DNA of 64,000 bases from Acanthosepion esculentum (GCA_964036315.1 CAXIWW010000817.1:10203501-10267500); one strand, 5' to 3'; numbered from the stretch's first letter, positions 35,323-48,090 are shown. Numbers and translations are program-made. The notes: generated from the sequence alone by a model not told the origin.

Positions 35323-37372
35323 TATAGAAACATGAATTATTATACTTTCATAGTGTTTTTTTATATTGGGGGGTCACTATTTGCTCATAGCTGGGACCCT
35401 TTGTGATCAGAAGCCTTGCTGTCAGATGTAGTTTATAGTCATACCTAGGACTAGTTGGCACTGTGGTGCGTTTGGCACTTTTGCTATCAGCTGTTGGCAC
35501 TTTTGCTATCAGCTGTTGGCACTTTTGCTATCAGCTGTTGGAATTTTTGGTATCAGCTGTTGGCACTTTTGCTATCAGCTTTTTGCAGTTTTGGTATCAG
35601 CTGTTGGCACTTTTGCTCTCAGCTGTTGGCACTTTTGCTATCAGCTGTGGTGCTGTTGGCACTTTTGCTATCAACTGGTGTTGTTCGCAAGTTTTTATAT
35701 AAACATGTATTTTTTACTTTCATAGTGTTTTTTTTTTAATGGGGGGTAACTATTTGTTCATAGCTGGGACCCTTTGTGATCATAAGCCTTGATGTCAGAT
35801 GTAGTTTATAGTCATACCTAGGACTAGTTGGCACTGTGGTGCTGTTGGCACTTTTGCTATCAGCTGTTGGCACTTTTGCTATCAGCTGTTGGCACTTTTG
35901 CTATCAGCTGTGGTGCTGTTTGCACTTTTGCTATCAACTGGTGTTGTTCGCAAGTTTTTATATAAACATGTATTTTTATAATTTCATAGTGTTTTTTGTT
36001 TTTAGTGGGGGATCACTATTTGTTCATAGCTGGGACCCTTTGTGACCAGAAGCCTTGCTGACAGATGTAGTTTATAGTCATACCGAGGAATAGGTGGCAC
36101 TGTGGTGGTGTTGGCACTTTTGCTATCAGTTGTTGGCACTTTTACTATCAGCTTTTGGCACTTTCTGTATCAGCTTTTGGCGCTTTTGCTATCAGCTGTT
36201 GGCACTTTTGCTATCAGCCGTTGGCACTTTTGCTATCAGCTGTTGGCACTTGTGGTATCATCTTTTGGCACTTTTGCTATCAGCTGTTGGCACTTTTGCT
36301 ATCAGCTGTTTGCACATTTGCTATCAGCTGTTGGCACTTTTGCGATCAGCTGTTGGCACTTTTGCTATCAACTGGTGTTGTTCGCATGTTTTTATATAAA
36401 CATGTATTTTTATACATTCATAGTGTTTTTTTTAGTGGGGGGTCACTATTTGCTCATAGCTGGGACCCTTTGTGATCAGAAGCCTTGCTGTCAGATGTAG
36501 TTTATTGTCATACCTAGGAGTAGTTGGCATTGTGGTGCTGTTGGCACTTTTGCTATCAGCTGTTGGCACTTTTGCTATCAGCTGTTGGCACTTTGCTATC
36601 AGATGTTGGCACTTTTGTTATCAGCTGTTGGCACTTTTGATATCAGCTTTTGGCACGTTTGGTATCAGCTGTTGGCACTTTTGCTATCAGCTGTTGGCAC
36701 TTTTGCTATCAGCTTTTGGCAATTTTGCTATCAGCTTTTGGCACTTTTGGTATCAGCTGTTGGCACTTTTGCTATTAGCTGTTGGAACTTTTGGTATCAG
36801 CTGTTGGCACTTTTGCTATCAGCTGTTTGCACTTTTGCAATCAGCTGTTGGCACTTTAGCTATCAGCTGTTGGCACTTTTGATATCAGCTTTTGGCACTT
36901 TTGGTATCAGCTGTTGGCACTTTTGCTATCAGCTGTTGGCACTTTTGCTATCAGCTGTTGGCAATTTTGCTATCAGCTTTTGGCACTTTTGGTATCAGCT
37001 GTTGGCACTTTTGCTATCAGCTGTTGGCACTTTTGCTATCAGCTGTGGTGCTGTTGGCACTTTTGTTATCAACTGTTGTTGTTCGCAAGTTTTGATATAA
37101 ACATGTATTTTTATACTTTCATTGTGTTTTTTTTTTAGTGGGGGGTCACTATTTGCTCATAGCTGGGACCCTTTGTGATCAGAAGCCTTGCTGTCGGATG
37201 TAGTTTATAGTCATACCTAGGACTAGTTGGCACTGTTGTTGCTGTTGTCACTTTTGCTATCAGCTGTTGGCACTTTTGCTATCAGCTGCTGGCACGTTTG
37301 CTATCAGCTTTTGGCACTTTTGCTATCAGCTGTTGGCACTTTTGCTATCAACTGGTGTTGTTCGCAAGTTTT
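35323..37372 (+). repeat. Four-copy superunit, copy 1
   Basis: Each superunit starts with a diagnostic spacer variant, TATAGAAACATGAATTATTA, followed by TTTTTTTATATTGGGG. Copy 1 then has units with a GTGGTGCGTTTGGCAC start (35465), CATAAGCCTTGATGTCAG (about 35780), TTTTTTGTTTTTAGTGGG (about 35992), ACCGAGGAATAGGTGGCAC (36083) and a long 22-mer run at 36530-37070. Anchors lie at 35673, 35936, 36370, 37071 and 37350. Confidence 0.88.
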
Positions 37373-39081
37373 TATAGAAACATGAATTATTATACTTTCA
37401 TAGTGTTTTTTTATATTGGGGGGTCACTATTTGCTCATAGCTGGGACCCTTTGTGATCAGAAGCCTTGCTGTCAGATGTAGTTTATAGTCATACCTAGGA
37501 CTAGTTGGCACTGTGGTGCGTTTGGCACTTTTGCTATCAGCTGTTGGCACTTTTGCTATCAGCTGTTGGCACTTTTGCTATCAGCTGTTGGAATTTTTGG
37601 TATCAGCTGTTGGCACTTTTGCTATCAGCTTTTTGCAGTTTTGGTATCAGCTGTTGGCACTTTTGCTCTCAGCTGTTGGCACTTTTGCTATCAGCTGTGG
37701 TGCTGTTGGCACTTTTGCTATCAACTGGTGTTGTTCGCAAGTTTTTATATAAACATGTATTTTTTACTTTCATATTGTTTTTTTTTTAATGGGGGGTAAC
37801 TATTTGTTCATAGCTGGGACCCTTTGTGATCATAAGCCTTGATGTCAGATGTAGTTTATATTCATACCTAGGACTAGTTGGCACTGTGGTGCTGTTGGCA
37901 CTTTTGCTATCAGCTGTTGGCACTTTTGCTATCAGCTGTTGGCACTTTTGCTATCAGCCGTTGGCACTTTTGCTATCAGCTGAGGTGCTGTTGGCACTTT
38001 TGCTATCAACTGGTGTTGTTCGCAAGTTTTTATATAAACATGTATTTTTATACTTTCATAGTGGGTTTTTTTTAGTGGGGGGTCACTATTTGCTCATATC
38101 TGGGACCCTTTGTGATCAGAAGCCTTGCTGTCAGATGTAGTTTATAGTCATACCTAGGACTAGTTGGCACTGTGGTGCTGTTGGCACTTTTGCTATCAGC
38201 TGTTGGCACTTTTGCTATCAGCTGTTGGCACTTTTGCTATCAGCTGTGGTGCTGTTTGCACTTTTGCTATCAACTGGTGTTGTTCGCAAGTTTTTATATA
38301 AACATGTATTTTTATAATTTCATAGTGTTTTTTGTTTTTAGTGGGGGATCACTATTTGTTCATAGCTGGGACCCTTTGTGACCAGAAGCCTTGCTGACAG
38401 ATGTAGTTTATAGTCATACCGAGGAATAGGTGGCACTGTGGTGGTGTTGGCACTTTTGCTATCAGTTGTTGGCACTTTTACTATCAGCTTTTGGCACTTT
38501 CTGTATCAGCTTTTGGCGCTTTTGCTATCAGCTGTTGGCACTTTTGCTATCAGCCGTTGGCACTTTTGCTATCAGCTGTTGGCACTTGTGGTATCATCTT
38601 TTGGCACTTTTGCTATCAGCTGTTGGCACTTTTGCTATCAGCTGTTTGCACATTTGCTATCAGCTGTTGGCACTTTTGCGATCAGCTGTTGGCACTTTTG
38701 CTATCAGCTGTGGTGCTGTTGGCACTTTTGCTATCAACTGGTGTTGTTCGCAAGTTTGTATATAAACATGTATTTTTATACTTTCATAGTGTTTCTTTTT
38801 TTAGTGGGGGGTCACTATTTGCTCATAGCTGGGACACTTTGTGATCAGAAGCCTTGCTGTCAGATGTAGTTTATAGTCATAACTAGGACTATTTGGCACT
38901 GTGGTGCTGTCGGCACTTTTGCTATCAGCTGTTGGCAGTTTTGCTATCAGCTTTTGGCACTTTTGGTATCAGCTGTTGGCACTTTTGCTATCAGCTGTTG
39001 GCACGTTTGCTATCAGCTTTTGGCACTTTTGCTATCAGCTGTTGGCACTTTTGCTATCAACTGGTGTTGTTCGCAAGTTTT
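37373..39081 (+). repeat. Four-copy superunit, copy 2
   Basis: It has the same unit variants in the same order as copy 1, with one additional 286-bp unit containing a GCTGAGGTGCTG joint at about 37980. It lacks the long 22-mer run present in copies 1 and 3. Anchors lie at 37723, 38008, 38272, 38736 and 39059. It is near-identical to copy 1 over 37373-37790. Confidence 0.88.
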
Positions 39082-41820
39082 TATAGAAACATGAATTATT
39101 ATACTTTCATAGTGTTTTTTTATATTGGGGGGTCACTATTTGCTCATAGCTGGGACCCTTTGTGATCAGAAGCCTTGCTGTCAGATGTAGTTTATAGTCA
39201 TACCTAGGACTAGTTGGCACTGTGGTGCGTTTGGCACTTTTGCTATCAGCTGTTGGCACTTTTGCTATCAGCTGTTGGCACTTTTGCTATCAGCTGTTGG
39301 AATTTTTGGTATCAGCTGTTGGCACTTTTGCTATCAGCTTTTTGCAGTTTTGGTATCAGCTGTTGGCACTTTTGCTCTCAGCTGTTGGCACTTTTGCTAT
39401 CAGCTGTGGTGCTGTTGGCACTTTTGCTATCAACTGGTGTTGTTCGCAAGTTTTTATATAAACATGTATTTTTTACTTTCATAGTGTTTTTTTTTTAATG
39501 GGGGGTAACTATTTGTTCATAGCTGGGACCCTTTGTGATCATAAGCCTTGATGTCAGATGTAGTTTATATTCATACCTAGGACTAGTTGGCACTGTGGTG
39601 CTGTTGGCACTTTTGCTATCAGCTGTTGGCACTTTTGCTATCAGCTTTTGGCACTTTTGCTATCAGCCGTTGGCACTTTTGCTATCAGCTGAGGTGCTGT
39701 TGGCACTTTTGCTATCAACTGGTGTTGTTCGCAAGTTTTTATATAAAAATGTATTTTTATACTTTCATAGTGGGTTTTTTTTAGTGGGGGGTCACTATTT
39801 GCTCATATCTGGGACCCTTTGTGATCAGAAGCCTTGCTGTCAGATGTAGTTTATAGTCATACCTAGGACTAGTTGGCACTGTGGTGCTGTTGGCACTTTT
39901 GCTATCAGCTGTTGGCACTTTTGCTATCAGCTGTTGGCACATTTGCTATCAGCTGTGGTGCTGTTTGCACTTTTGCTATCAACTGGTGTTGTTCGCAAGT
40001 TTTTATATAAACATGTATTTTTATAATTTCATAGTGTTTTTTGTTTTTAGTGGGGGATCACTATTTGTTCATAGCTGGGACCCTTTGTGACCAGAAGCCT
40101 TGCTGACAGATGTAGTTTATAGTCATACCGAGGAATAGGTGGCACTGTGGTGGTGTTGGCACTTTTGCTATCAGTTGTTGGCACTTTTACTATCAGCTTT
40201 TGGCACTTTCTGTATCAGCTTTTGGCGCTTTTGCTATCAGCTGTTGGCACTTTTGCTATCAGCCGTTGGCACTTTTGCTATCAGCTGTTGGCACTTGTGG
40301 TATCATCTTTTGGCACTTTTGCTATCAGCTGTTGGCACTTTTGCTATCAGCTGTTGGCACTTTTGCTATCATCTGTTGGCGCTTTTGCTATCATCTGTTG
40401 GCACTTTTGCTATCAACTGTTGGCACTTTTGCTATCAGCTTTTGGCACTTTTACTATCAGCTGTTGGCACTTTTGCTATCAGCTGTTGGCACTTTTGCTA
40501 TCAGCTGTGGTGCTGTTGGCACTTTTGCTATCAACTGGTGTTGTTCGCATGTTTTTATATAAACATGTATTTTTATACATTCATAGTGTTTTTTTTAGTG
40601 GGGGGTCACTATTTGCTCATAGCTGGGACCCTTTGTGATCAGAAGCCTTGCTGTCAGATGTAGTTTATTGTCATACCTAGGAGTAGTTGGCATTGTGGTG
40701 CTGTTGGCACTTTTGCTATCAGCTGTTGGCACTTTTGCTATCAGCTGTTGGCACTTTGCTATCAGATGTTGGCACTTTTGTTATCAGCTGTTGGCACTTT
40801 TGATATCAGCTTTTGGCACGTTTGGTATCAGCTGTTGGCACTTTTGCTATCAGCTGTTGGCACTTTTGCTATCAGCTTTTGGCAATTTTGCTATCAGTTT
40901 TTGGCACTTTTGGTATCAGCTGTTGGCACTTTTGCTATTAGCTGTTGGAACTTTTGGTATCAGCTGTTGGCACTTTTGCTATCAGCTGTTTGCACTTTTG
41001 CAATCAGCTGTTGGCACTTTAGCTATCAGCTGTTGGCACTTTTGATATCAGCTTTTGGCACTTTTGGTATCAGCTGTTGGCACTTTTGCTATCAGCTGTT
41101 GGCACTTTTGCTATCAGCTGTTGGCAATTTTGCTATCAGCTTTTGGCACTTTTGGTATCAGCTGTTGGCACTTTTGCTATCAGCTGTTGGCAATTTTGCT
41201 ATCAGCTGTTGGCACTTTTGCAATCAGCTGTTGGCACTTTAGCTATCAGCTGTTGGCACTTTTGATATCAGCTTTTGGCACTTTTGGTATCAGCTGTTGG
41301 CACTTTTGCTATCAGCTGTTGGCACTTTTGCTATCAGCTGTTGGCAATTTTGCTATCAGCTTTTGGCACTTTTGGTATCAGCTGTTGGCACTTTTGCTAT
41401 CAGCTGTTGGCAATTTTGCTATCAGCTGTTGGCACTTTTGCTATCAGCTGTTGGCACTTTTGCTATCAGCTGTGGTGCTGTTGGCACTTTTGTTATCAAC
41501 TGTTGTTGTTCGCAAGTTTTGATATAAACATGTATTTTTATACTTTCATTGTGTTTTTTTTTTAGTGGGGGGTCACTATTTGCTCATAGCTGGGACCCTT
41601 TGTGATCAGAAGCCTTGCTGTCGTATGTAGTTTATAGTCATACCTAGGACTAGTTGGCACTGTTGTGCTGTTGTCACTTTTGCTATCAGCTGTTGGCACT
41701 TTTGCTATCAGCTGCTGGCACTTTTGCTATCAGCTGTTGGCACGTTTGCTATCAGCTTTTGGCACTTTTGCTATCAGCTGTTGGCACTTTTGCTATCAAC
41801 TGGTGTTGTTCGCAAGTTTT
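39082..41820 (+). repeat. Four-copy superunit, copy 3
   Basis: The offset from copy 2 is a constant 1709 bp up to about 40330, after which copy 3 carries the long 22-mer run seen in copy 1 (offset 4163 bp from 36472-37200) plus an extra 220 bp. Anchors lie at 39432, 39716, 39981, 40533, 41498 and 41798. Confidence 0.88.
40690..41497 (+). repeat. Longest 22-mer run, about 36 monomers, with a duplicated 220-bp decamer
   Basis: About 800 bp of contiguous 22-mers separates the anchors 40533 and 41498. Within it the segment from GATATCAG at about 41043 is repeated at about 41263, a shift of exactly 220 bp or ten monomers, with the same variant order (GATATC, GGTATC, GGCAATTTTGC, TTAGCTATC). The corresponding run in copy 1 (36530-37070) lacks the extra ten monomers. 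Confidence 0.88.
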
Positions 41821-43433
41821 TATAGAAACATGAATTATTATACTTTCATAGTGTTTTTTTATATTGGGGGGTCACTATTTGCTCATAGCTGGGACCCTTT
41901 GTGATCAGAAGCCTTGCTGTCAGATGTAGTTTATAGTCATACCTAGGACTAGTTGGCACTGTGGTGCGTTTGGCACTTTAGCTATCAGCTGTTGGCACTT
42001 TTGCTATCAGCTGTTGGCACTTTTGCTATCAGCTGTTGGAATTTTTGGTATCAGCTGTTGGCACTTTTGCTATCAGCTTTTTGCAGTTTTGGTATCAGCT
42101 GTTGGCACTTTTGCTCTCAGCTGTTGGCACTTTTGCTATCAGCTGTGGTGCTGTTGGCACTTTTGCTATCAACTGGTGTTGTTCGCAAGTTTTTATATAA
42201 ACATGTATTTTTTACTTTCATAGTGTTTTTTTTTTAATGGGGGGTAACTATTTGTTCATAGCTGGGACCCTTTGTGATCATAAGCCTTGATGTCAGATGT
42301 AGTTTATATTCATACCTAGGACTAGTTGGCACTGTGGTGCTGTTGGCACTTTTGCTATCAGCTGTTGGCACTTTTGCTATCAGCTGTTGGCACTTTTGCT
42401 ATCAGCCGTTGGCACTTTTGCTATCAGCTGAGGTGCTGTTGGCACTTTTGCTATCAACTGGTGTTGTTCGCAAGATTTTATATAAACATGTATTTTTATA
42501 CTTTCATAGTGGGTTTTTTTAGTGGGGGGTCACTATTTGCTCATATCTGGGACCCTTTGTGATCAGAAGCCTTGCTGTCAGATGTAGTTTATAGTCATAC
42601 CTAGGACTAGTTGGCACTGTGGTGCTGTTGGCACTTTTGCTATCAGCTGTTGGCACTTTTGCTATCAGCTGTTGGCACTTTTGCTATCAGCTGTGGTGCT
42701 GTTTGCACTTTTGCTATCAACTGGTGTTGTTCGCAAGTTTTTATATAAACATGTATTTTTATAATTTCAAATTTTTTTTTGTTTTTAGTGGGGGATCACT
42801 ATTTGTTCATAGCTGGGACCCTTTGTGACCAGAAGCCTTGCTGACAGATGTAGTTTATAGTCATACCGAGGAATAGGTGGCACTGTGGTGGTGTTGGCAC
42901 TTTTGCTATCAGTTGTTGGCACTTTTACTATCAGCTTTTGGCACTTTCTGTATCAGCTTTTGGCGCTTTTGCTATCAGCTGTTGGCACTTTTGCTATCAG
43001 CCGTTGGCACTTTTGCTATCAGCTGTTGGCACTTGTGGTATCATCTTTTGGCACTTTTGCTATCAGCTGTTGGCACTTTTGCTATCAGCTGTTTGCACAT
43101 TTGCTATCAGCTGTTGGCACTTTTGCGATCAGCTGTTGGCACTTTTGCTATCAGCTGTGGTGCTGTTGGCACTTTTGCTATCAACTGTTTGCACTTTTGC
43201 TATCAGCTGTTGGCACTTTAGCTATCAGCTGTGTGCACTTTTGATATCAGCTTTTGGCACTTTTGGTATCAGCTGTTGGCACTTTTGCTATCAGCTGTTT
43301 CCACTTTTGATATCAGCTGTTGGCAATTTTGCTATCAGCTTTTGGCACTTTTGGTATCAGCTGTTGGCACTTTTGCTATCAGCTGTTCGCACTTTTGCTA
43401 TCAGCTGTGGTGCTGTTGGCAATTTTGTTATCA
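41821..43433 (+). repeat. Four-copy superunit, copy 4
   Basis: The offset from copy 3 is 2738-2739 bp. It follows the same unit order, including the GCGTTTGGCAC, TTGATGTCAG and ACCGAGGAATAGG variants, then at 43187-43188 passes directly from a terminal CAACTG into a 22-mer run without a spacer. That run resembles 40980-41450. Anchors lie at 42171, 42456, 42719 and 43433. Confidence 0.85.
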
Positions 43434-44019
43434 ACTGGTTTTGTTCGCAAGATTTTATATAAACATGTATTTTTTACTTTCATAGAGTTTTTATTTTAGT
43501 GGGGTGTCACTATTTGCTCATAGCTGGGACCCTTTGTGATCAGAAGCCTTGATGTCAGATGTAGTTTATATTCATACCTAGGACTAGTTGGCACTGTGGT
43601 GCTGTTGGCACTTTTGCTATCAGCTGTTGGCACTTTTGCTATCAGCTGTTGGCACTTTTGCTATCAGCCGTTGGCACTTTTGCTATCAGCTGAGGTGCTG
43701 TTGGCACTTTTGCTATCAACTGGTGTTGTTCGCAAGATTTTATATAAACATGTATTTTTATACATTCATAGTGTTTTTTTTTAGTGGGTATCACTATTTG
43801 CTCATAGCTCTGACCCTTTGTGATCAGAAGCCTTGCTGTCAGTTGTAATTTATAGTCATACCTAGGACTAGTTGGCAATGTGGGGCTATTTCCACTTTTG
43901 CTTTCAGCTGTTGGCACTTTTGCTATCAGCTGTTGGCACTTTTGGTATCAGCTGTTGGCACTTTTGCTATCAGCTGTTGGCACTTTTGCTATCAGCTGTG
44001 GTGCTGTTGGCACTTTTGC

Positions 44020-44055
44020 TATCAACTGGTGTTGTTTATATTCATACCTAGGACT
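44020..44055 (+). repeat. Spacer almost completely deleted by short homology
   Basis: The anchor CAACTGGTGTTGTTTATATT passes straight into CATACCTAGGACTAG. The roughly 125 bp that normally separate GTTGTT from TTTATATTCATACC are missing, with GTTT-like homology at the join. Two 22-mer runs are thereby brought within about 45 bp of each other. Confidence 0.85.
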
Positions 44056-46134
44056 AGTTGGAACTGTGGTGCTGTTGGCACTTTTGCTATCAGCTGTTGG
44101 CACTTTTGCTATCAGCTGTTGGCACTTTTGGTATCAGCTCTTGGCACTTTTGCTATCAGCATTTGGCACTTTTGCTATCAGCTGTTGGCACTTTTGCTAT
44201 CAGCAGTTGGCACTTTTGCTATCAGCTGTTGGCACTTTTGCTATCAGCTGTTGGCACTTTTGTTATCAGCTGTGGTGCTGTTGGCACTTTTGCTATCAAC
44301 TGGTGTTGTTCGCAAGTTTTTATATAAACATATATTTTTTACATTCATAGTGTTTTTTTTTAGTGGGGGGTCACTATTTGCTCATAGCTGGGACCCTTTG
44401 TGATCAGAAGCCTTGCTGTCAGATGTAGTTTATAGTCATACCTTGGACTAGTTGGCCATATGGTGCTGTTGGCACTTTTGCTATCAGCTGTTGGCACTTT
44501 TGCTATCAACTGTGGTGCTGTAGGCACTTTTGCTATCAACTGGTATTGTTCGCAAGTTTTTATATAAACATGTACTTTTATACATTCATAGTGTGTTTTT
44601 TTTTAGTGGGGGGTCACTATTTGCTCATAGCTTGGACCCTTTTTGATCAGAAGACTTGCTGTCAGATGTAGTTATAATCATACCTAGGACTAGTTGTCAG
44701 TGTGGGGCTATTTCCACTTTTGCTTTCAGCTGTTGGCACTTTTGCTATCAGCTGTTGGCACTTTTGGTATCAGCTGTTGGCACTTTTGCTATCAGCTGTT
44801 GGCACTTTTGTTATCAGCTTTTGGCACTTTTGCTATCATCTGTTGGCACTTTTGCTATCAGCTTTTGGCACTTTTACTATCAGCTGTTGGCACTTTTGCT
44901 ATCAGCTGTTGGCACTTTTGCTATCAGCGGTTGGCACATTTGCTATCAGCTTTTGGCACTTTTGCTATCAGTTGTTGGGACTTTTGCTATCAGCTTTTGT
45001 CACTTTTGCTATCAGCTGTTGGAACTTTTGCTATCATCTGTTGGCACTTTTGCTATCAGCTGTTGGCACTTTTGCTATCAGCTGTTGGCACTTTTGCTAG
45101 CAGCTGTTGGCACTTTTGCTAGCAGCTGTGGTGCTGTTGGCACTTTTTCTATCAACTGGTATTGTTCGCAAGTTTTTATATAAACATGTATTTTTATACA
45201 TTCATAGTGTTTTTTTTTAGTGGGGGGTCACTATTTGCTCATAGCTGGGACAATTTGTGATCAGAAGCCTTGCTGTCAGATGTAGTTTATAGTCATACCT
45301 AGGACTAGTTGGAACTGTGGTGCTGTTGGCACTTTTGCTATCAGCTGTTGGCACTTTTGCTATCAGCTGTTGGCACTTTTGGTATCAGCTCTTGGCACTT
45401 TTGCTATCAGCAGTTGGCACTTTTGCTATCAGCTGTTGGCACTTTTGCTATCAGCTGTTGGCACTTTTGTTATCAACTGGTGTTGTTCGCAAGTTTTTAT
45501 ATAAACATATATTTTTATACATTCATAGTGTTTTTTTTTTAGTGGGGGGTCACTATTTGCTCATAGCTGGGACCCTTTGTGATCAGAAGCCTTGCTGTCA
45601 GATGTAGTTTATAGTCATACCTAGGACTAGTTGGCACTGTGGTGCTGTTGGCACTTTTTCTATCAGCTGTAGGCACTTTTGCTATCAGCTGTTGGCACTT
45701 GTGCTATCAGCAGTTGGCACTTTTGCTATCAGCTGTTGGCACTTTTGTTATCAGCTTTTGGCACTTTTGCTATCAGCTGTTGGCACTTTTGCTATCAGCT
45801 GTTGGCACTTTTGCTATCAGCTGTTGGCACTTTTGCTATCATCTGTTGGCACTTTTGCTATCAGCTGTGGTGCTGTTGGCACTTTTGCTATCAGCTTTTG
45901 GCACTTTTGCTATCAGCTGTTGGCACTTTTGCTATCAGCTGTGGTGCTGTAGGCACTTTTGCTATCAACTGGTGTTGTTCGCAAGTTTTTATATAAACAT
46001 GTATTTTTATACATTCATAGTTTTTTTCTTTAGTGGGGGGTCCCTATTTGCTCATAGCTGGGAACATTTGTGATCAGAAGCCTTGCTGTCAGATGTAGTT
46101 TATAGTCATACCTTGGACTAGTTGGTTATATGGT

Positions 46135-46801
46135 GCTGTTGGCACTTTTGGTATCAGCTGTTGGCACTTTTGCTATCAGCTGTTGGCACTTTTGCTATCA
46201 GCTTTTGGCACTTTTGGTATCAGCTTTTGGCACTTTTGCTATCAGCTGTTGGCACTTTTGTTATCAGCTTTTGGCAAATTTGCTATCAGCTGTTGGCACT
46301 TTTGCTATCAGCTGTTGGCACTTTTGCTATCAGCTGTTGGCACTTTTGCTATCATCTGTTGGCACTTTTGCTATCAGCTTTTGGCAATTTTACTATCAGC
46401 TGTTGGAACTTTTGCTATCAGCTGTTGGCACTTTTGCTATCAGCGGTTGGCACTTTTGCTATCAGATTTTGGCACTTTTGCTATCAGCTGTTGGCACTTT
46501 TGCTATCAGCTTTTGTCACTTTTGCTATCAGCTGTTGGAACTTTTGCTATCATCTGTTGGCACTTTTGCTATCAGCTGTTGGCACTTTTGCTATCAGCGG
46601 TTGGCACTTTTGCTATCAGCTTTTGTCACTTTTGCTATCATCTGTTGGCACTTTTGCTATCAGCTGTTGGCACGTTTGCTATCATCTGTTGGCACTTTTG
46701 CTATCAGCTGTTGGCACTTTTGCTATCAGCTGTTGGCACTTTTGCTATCAGCTGTTGGCACTTTTGCTAGCAGCTGTGGTGCTGTTGGCACTTTTTCTAT
46801 C
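46135..46801 (+). repeat. Run of about 30 22-mers
   Basis: Continuous 22-mers between the anchors 45966 and 46802, after a CCTTGGACTAGTTGGTTATA spacer edge. Pairs of variant monomers (GCGGTTGGCAC followed by TTTTGGCAC or TTTTGTCAC) recur several times at about 46440 and 46595, showing that blocks of several monomers were copied together. Confidence 0.8.
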
Positions 46802-47550
46802 AACTGGTATTGTTCGCATGTTTTTATATAAACATGTATTTTTATACATTCATAGAGTTTTTTTTTTAGTGGGGGTCACTATTTGCTCATAGCTGGGACC
46901 CTTTGTGATCAGAAGCCTTGCTGTCAGATGTAGTTTATAGTCATACCTAGGACTAGTTGGAACTGTGGTGCTGTTGGCACTTTTGCTATCAGCTGTTGGC
47001 ACTTTTGCTATCAGCTGTTGGCACTTTTGGTATCAGCTCTTGGCACTTTTGCTATCAGCAGTTGGCACTTTTGCTATCAGCTGTTGGCATTTTGCTGTCA
47101 GCTGTTGGCACTTTTGTTATCAGCTCTGGTGCTGTTGGCACTTTTGCTATCAACTGGTTTTGTTCGCAAGTTTTTATATAAACATATATTTTTTACATTC
47201 ATAGTGTTTTTTTTTAGTGCGGGGTCACTATTTGCTCATAGCTGAGACCCTTTGTGATCAGAAGCCTTGTTGTCAGATGTAGTTTATAGTCATACCTAGG
47301 ACTAGTTGGCACTGTGGTGCTGTTGGCACTTTTTCTATCAGCTGTTGGCACTTTTGCTATCAGCTGTGGTGCTGTTGGTACTTTTGCTATCAACTGGTGT
47401 TGTTCGCAAGTTTTTATATAAACATGTATTTTTATACTTTCATAGAGTGTTTTTTTTTAGTGGGGTGTCACTATTTGCTCATAGCTGGGACCCTTTGTGA
47501 TCAGAAGACTTGCTGTCAGATGTAGTTTATTGTCATACCTAGGACTAGTT

Positions 47551-48090
47551 GGCTCTTTTTCTATCAGCTGTTGGCACTTTTGGAATCAGCTGTTGGCACT
47601 TTTGCTATCAGCTGTTGGCACTTTTGCTATCAGCTGTTGGCACTTTTGCTATCAGCTGTTGGCAATTTTGTTATCAGCTTTTGGCACTTTTGCTATCAGC
47701 TGTTGGCACTTTTGCTATCAGCTGTTGGCACTTTTGCTATTAGCTGTTGGCACTTTTGCTATCACCTGTTGGCACTTTTGCTATCAGCTGTTGGCACTTT
47801 TGCTATCAGCTTTTGGCACATTTACTATCAGCTGTTGGAACTTTTGCTATCAGCTGTTGGCACTTTTGCTATCAGCTGTGGTGCTGTAGGCACTTTTGCT
47901 ATCAACTGGTGTTGTTCGTAAGTTTTTATATAAACATATATTTTTATACATTCATAGTGTTTTTTTTTAGTGGGGGGTCCCTATTTGCTCATAGCTGGGA
48001 ACCTTTGTGATCAGAAGCCTTGCTGTCAGATGTAGTTTATAGTCATACCTTGGACTAGTTGGCCATATGGTGCTGTTGACACTTTTGCTA
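47551..48090 (+). repeat. 1,014-bp-spaced duplication, copy 1
   Basis: The unit begins with GGCTCTTTTTCTATCAGCTG directly after CTAGGACTAGTT, lacking the usual GTGGTGCTG. It contains about 15 22-mers, a spacer with anchor 47904, and a CCTTGGACTAGTTGGCCATA edge at about 48050. Confidence 0.85.

Larger units (their letters stand above)
43434..47550 (+). repeat. Array C block with spacer anchors 43718-47392
   Basis: Anchors lie at 43718, 44024, 44298, 44538, 45154, 45475, 45966, 46802, 47152 and 47392. Repeated unit types include one starting ACTAGTTGGAACTG (about 44050, 45303 and 46951), one with a CAGTGTGGGGCTATTTCCAC-like start (43875 and 44697), and a CCTTGGACTAGTTGG unit (44440 and 46110). 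A long 22-mer run occupies about 46135-46800. Confidence 0.85.

Noticed and set aside
36585..37100. Long hydrophobic frame resembling a multi-pass membrane protein
   Set aside because: Apparent membrane segments come from leucine, alanine, phenylalanine and tryptophan codons in the 22-mer. Overlapping frames give the same cyclic peptide, so no frame is preferred.
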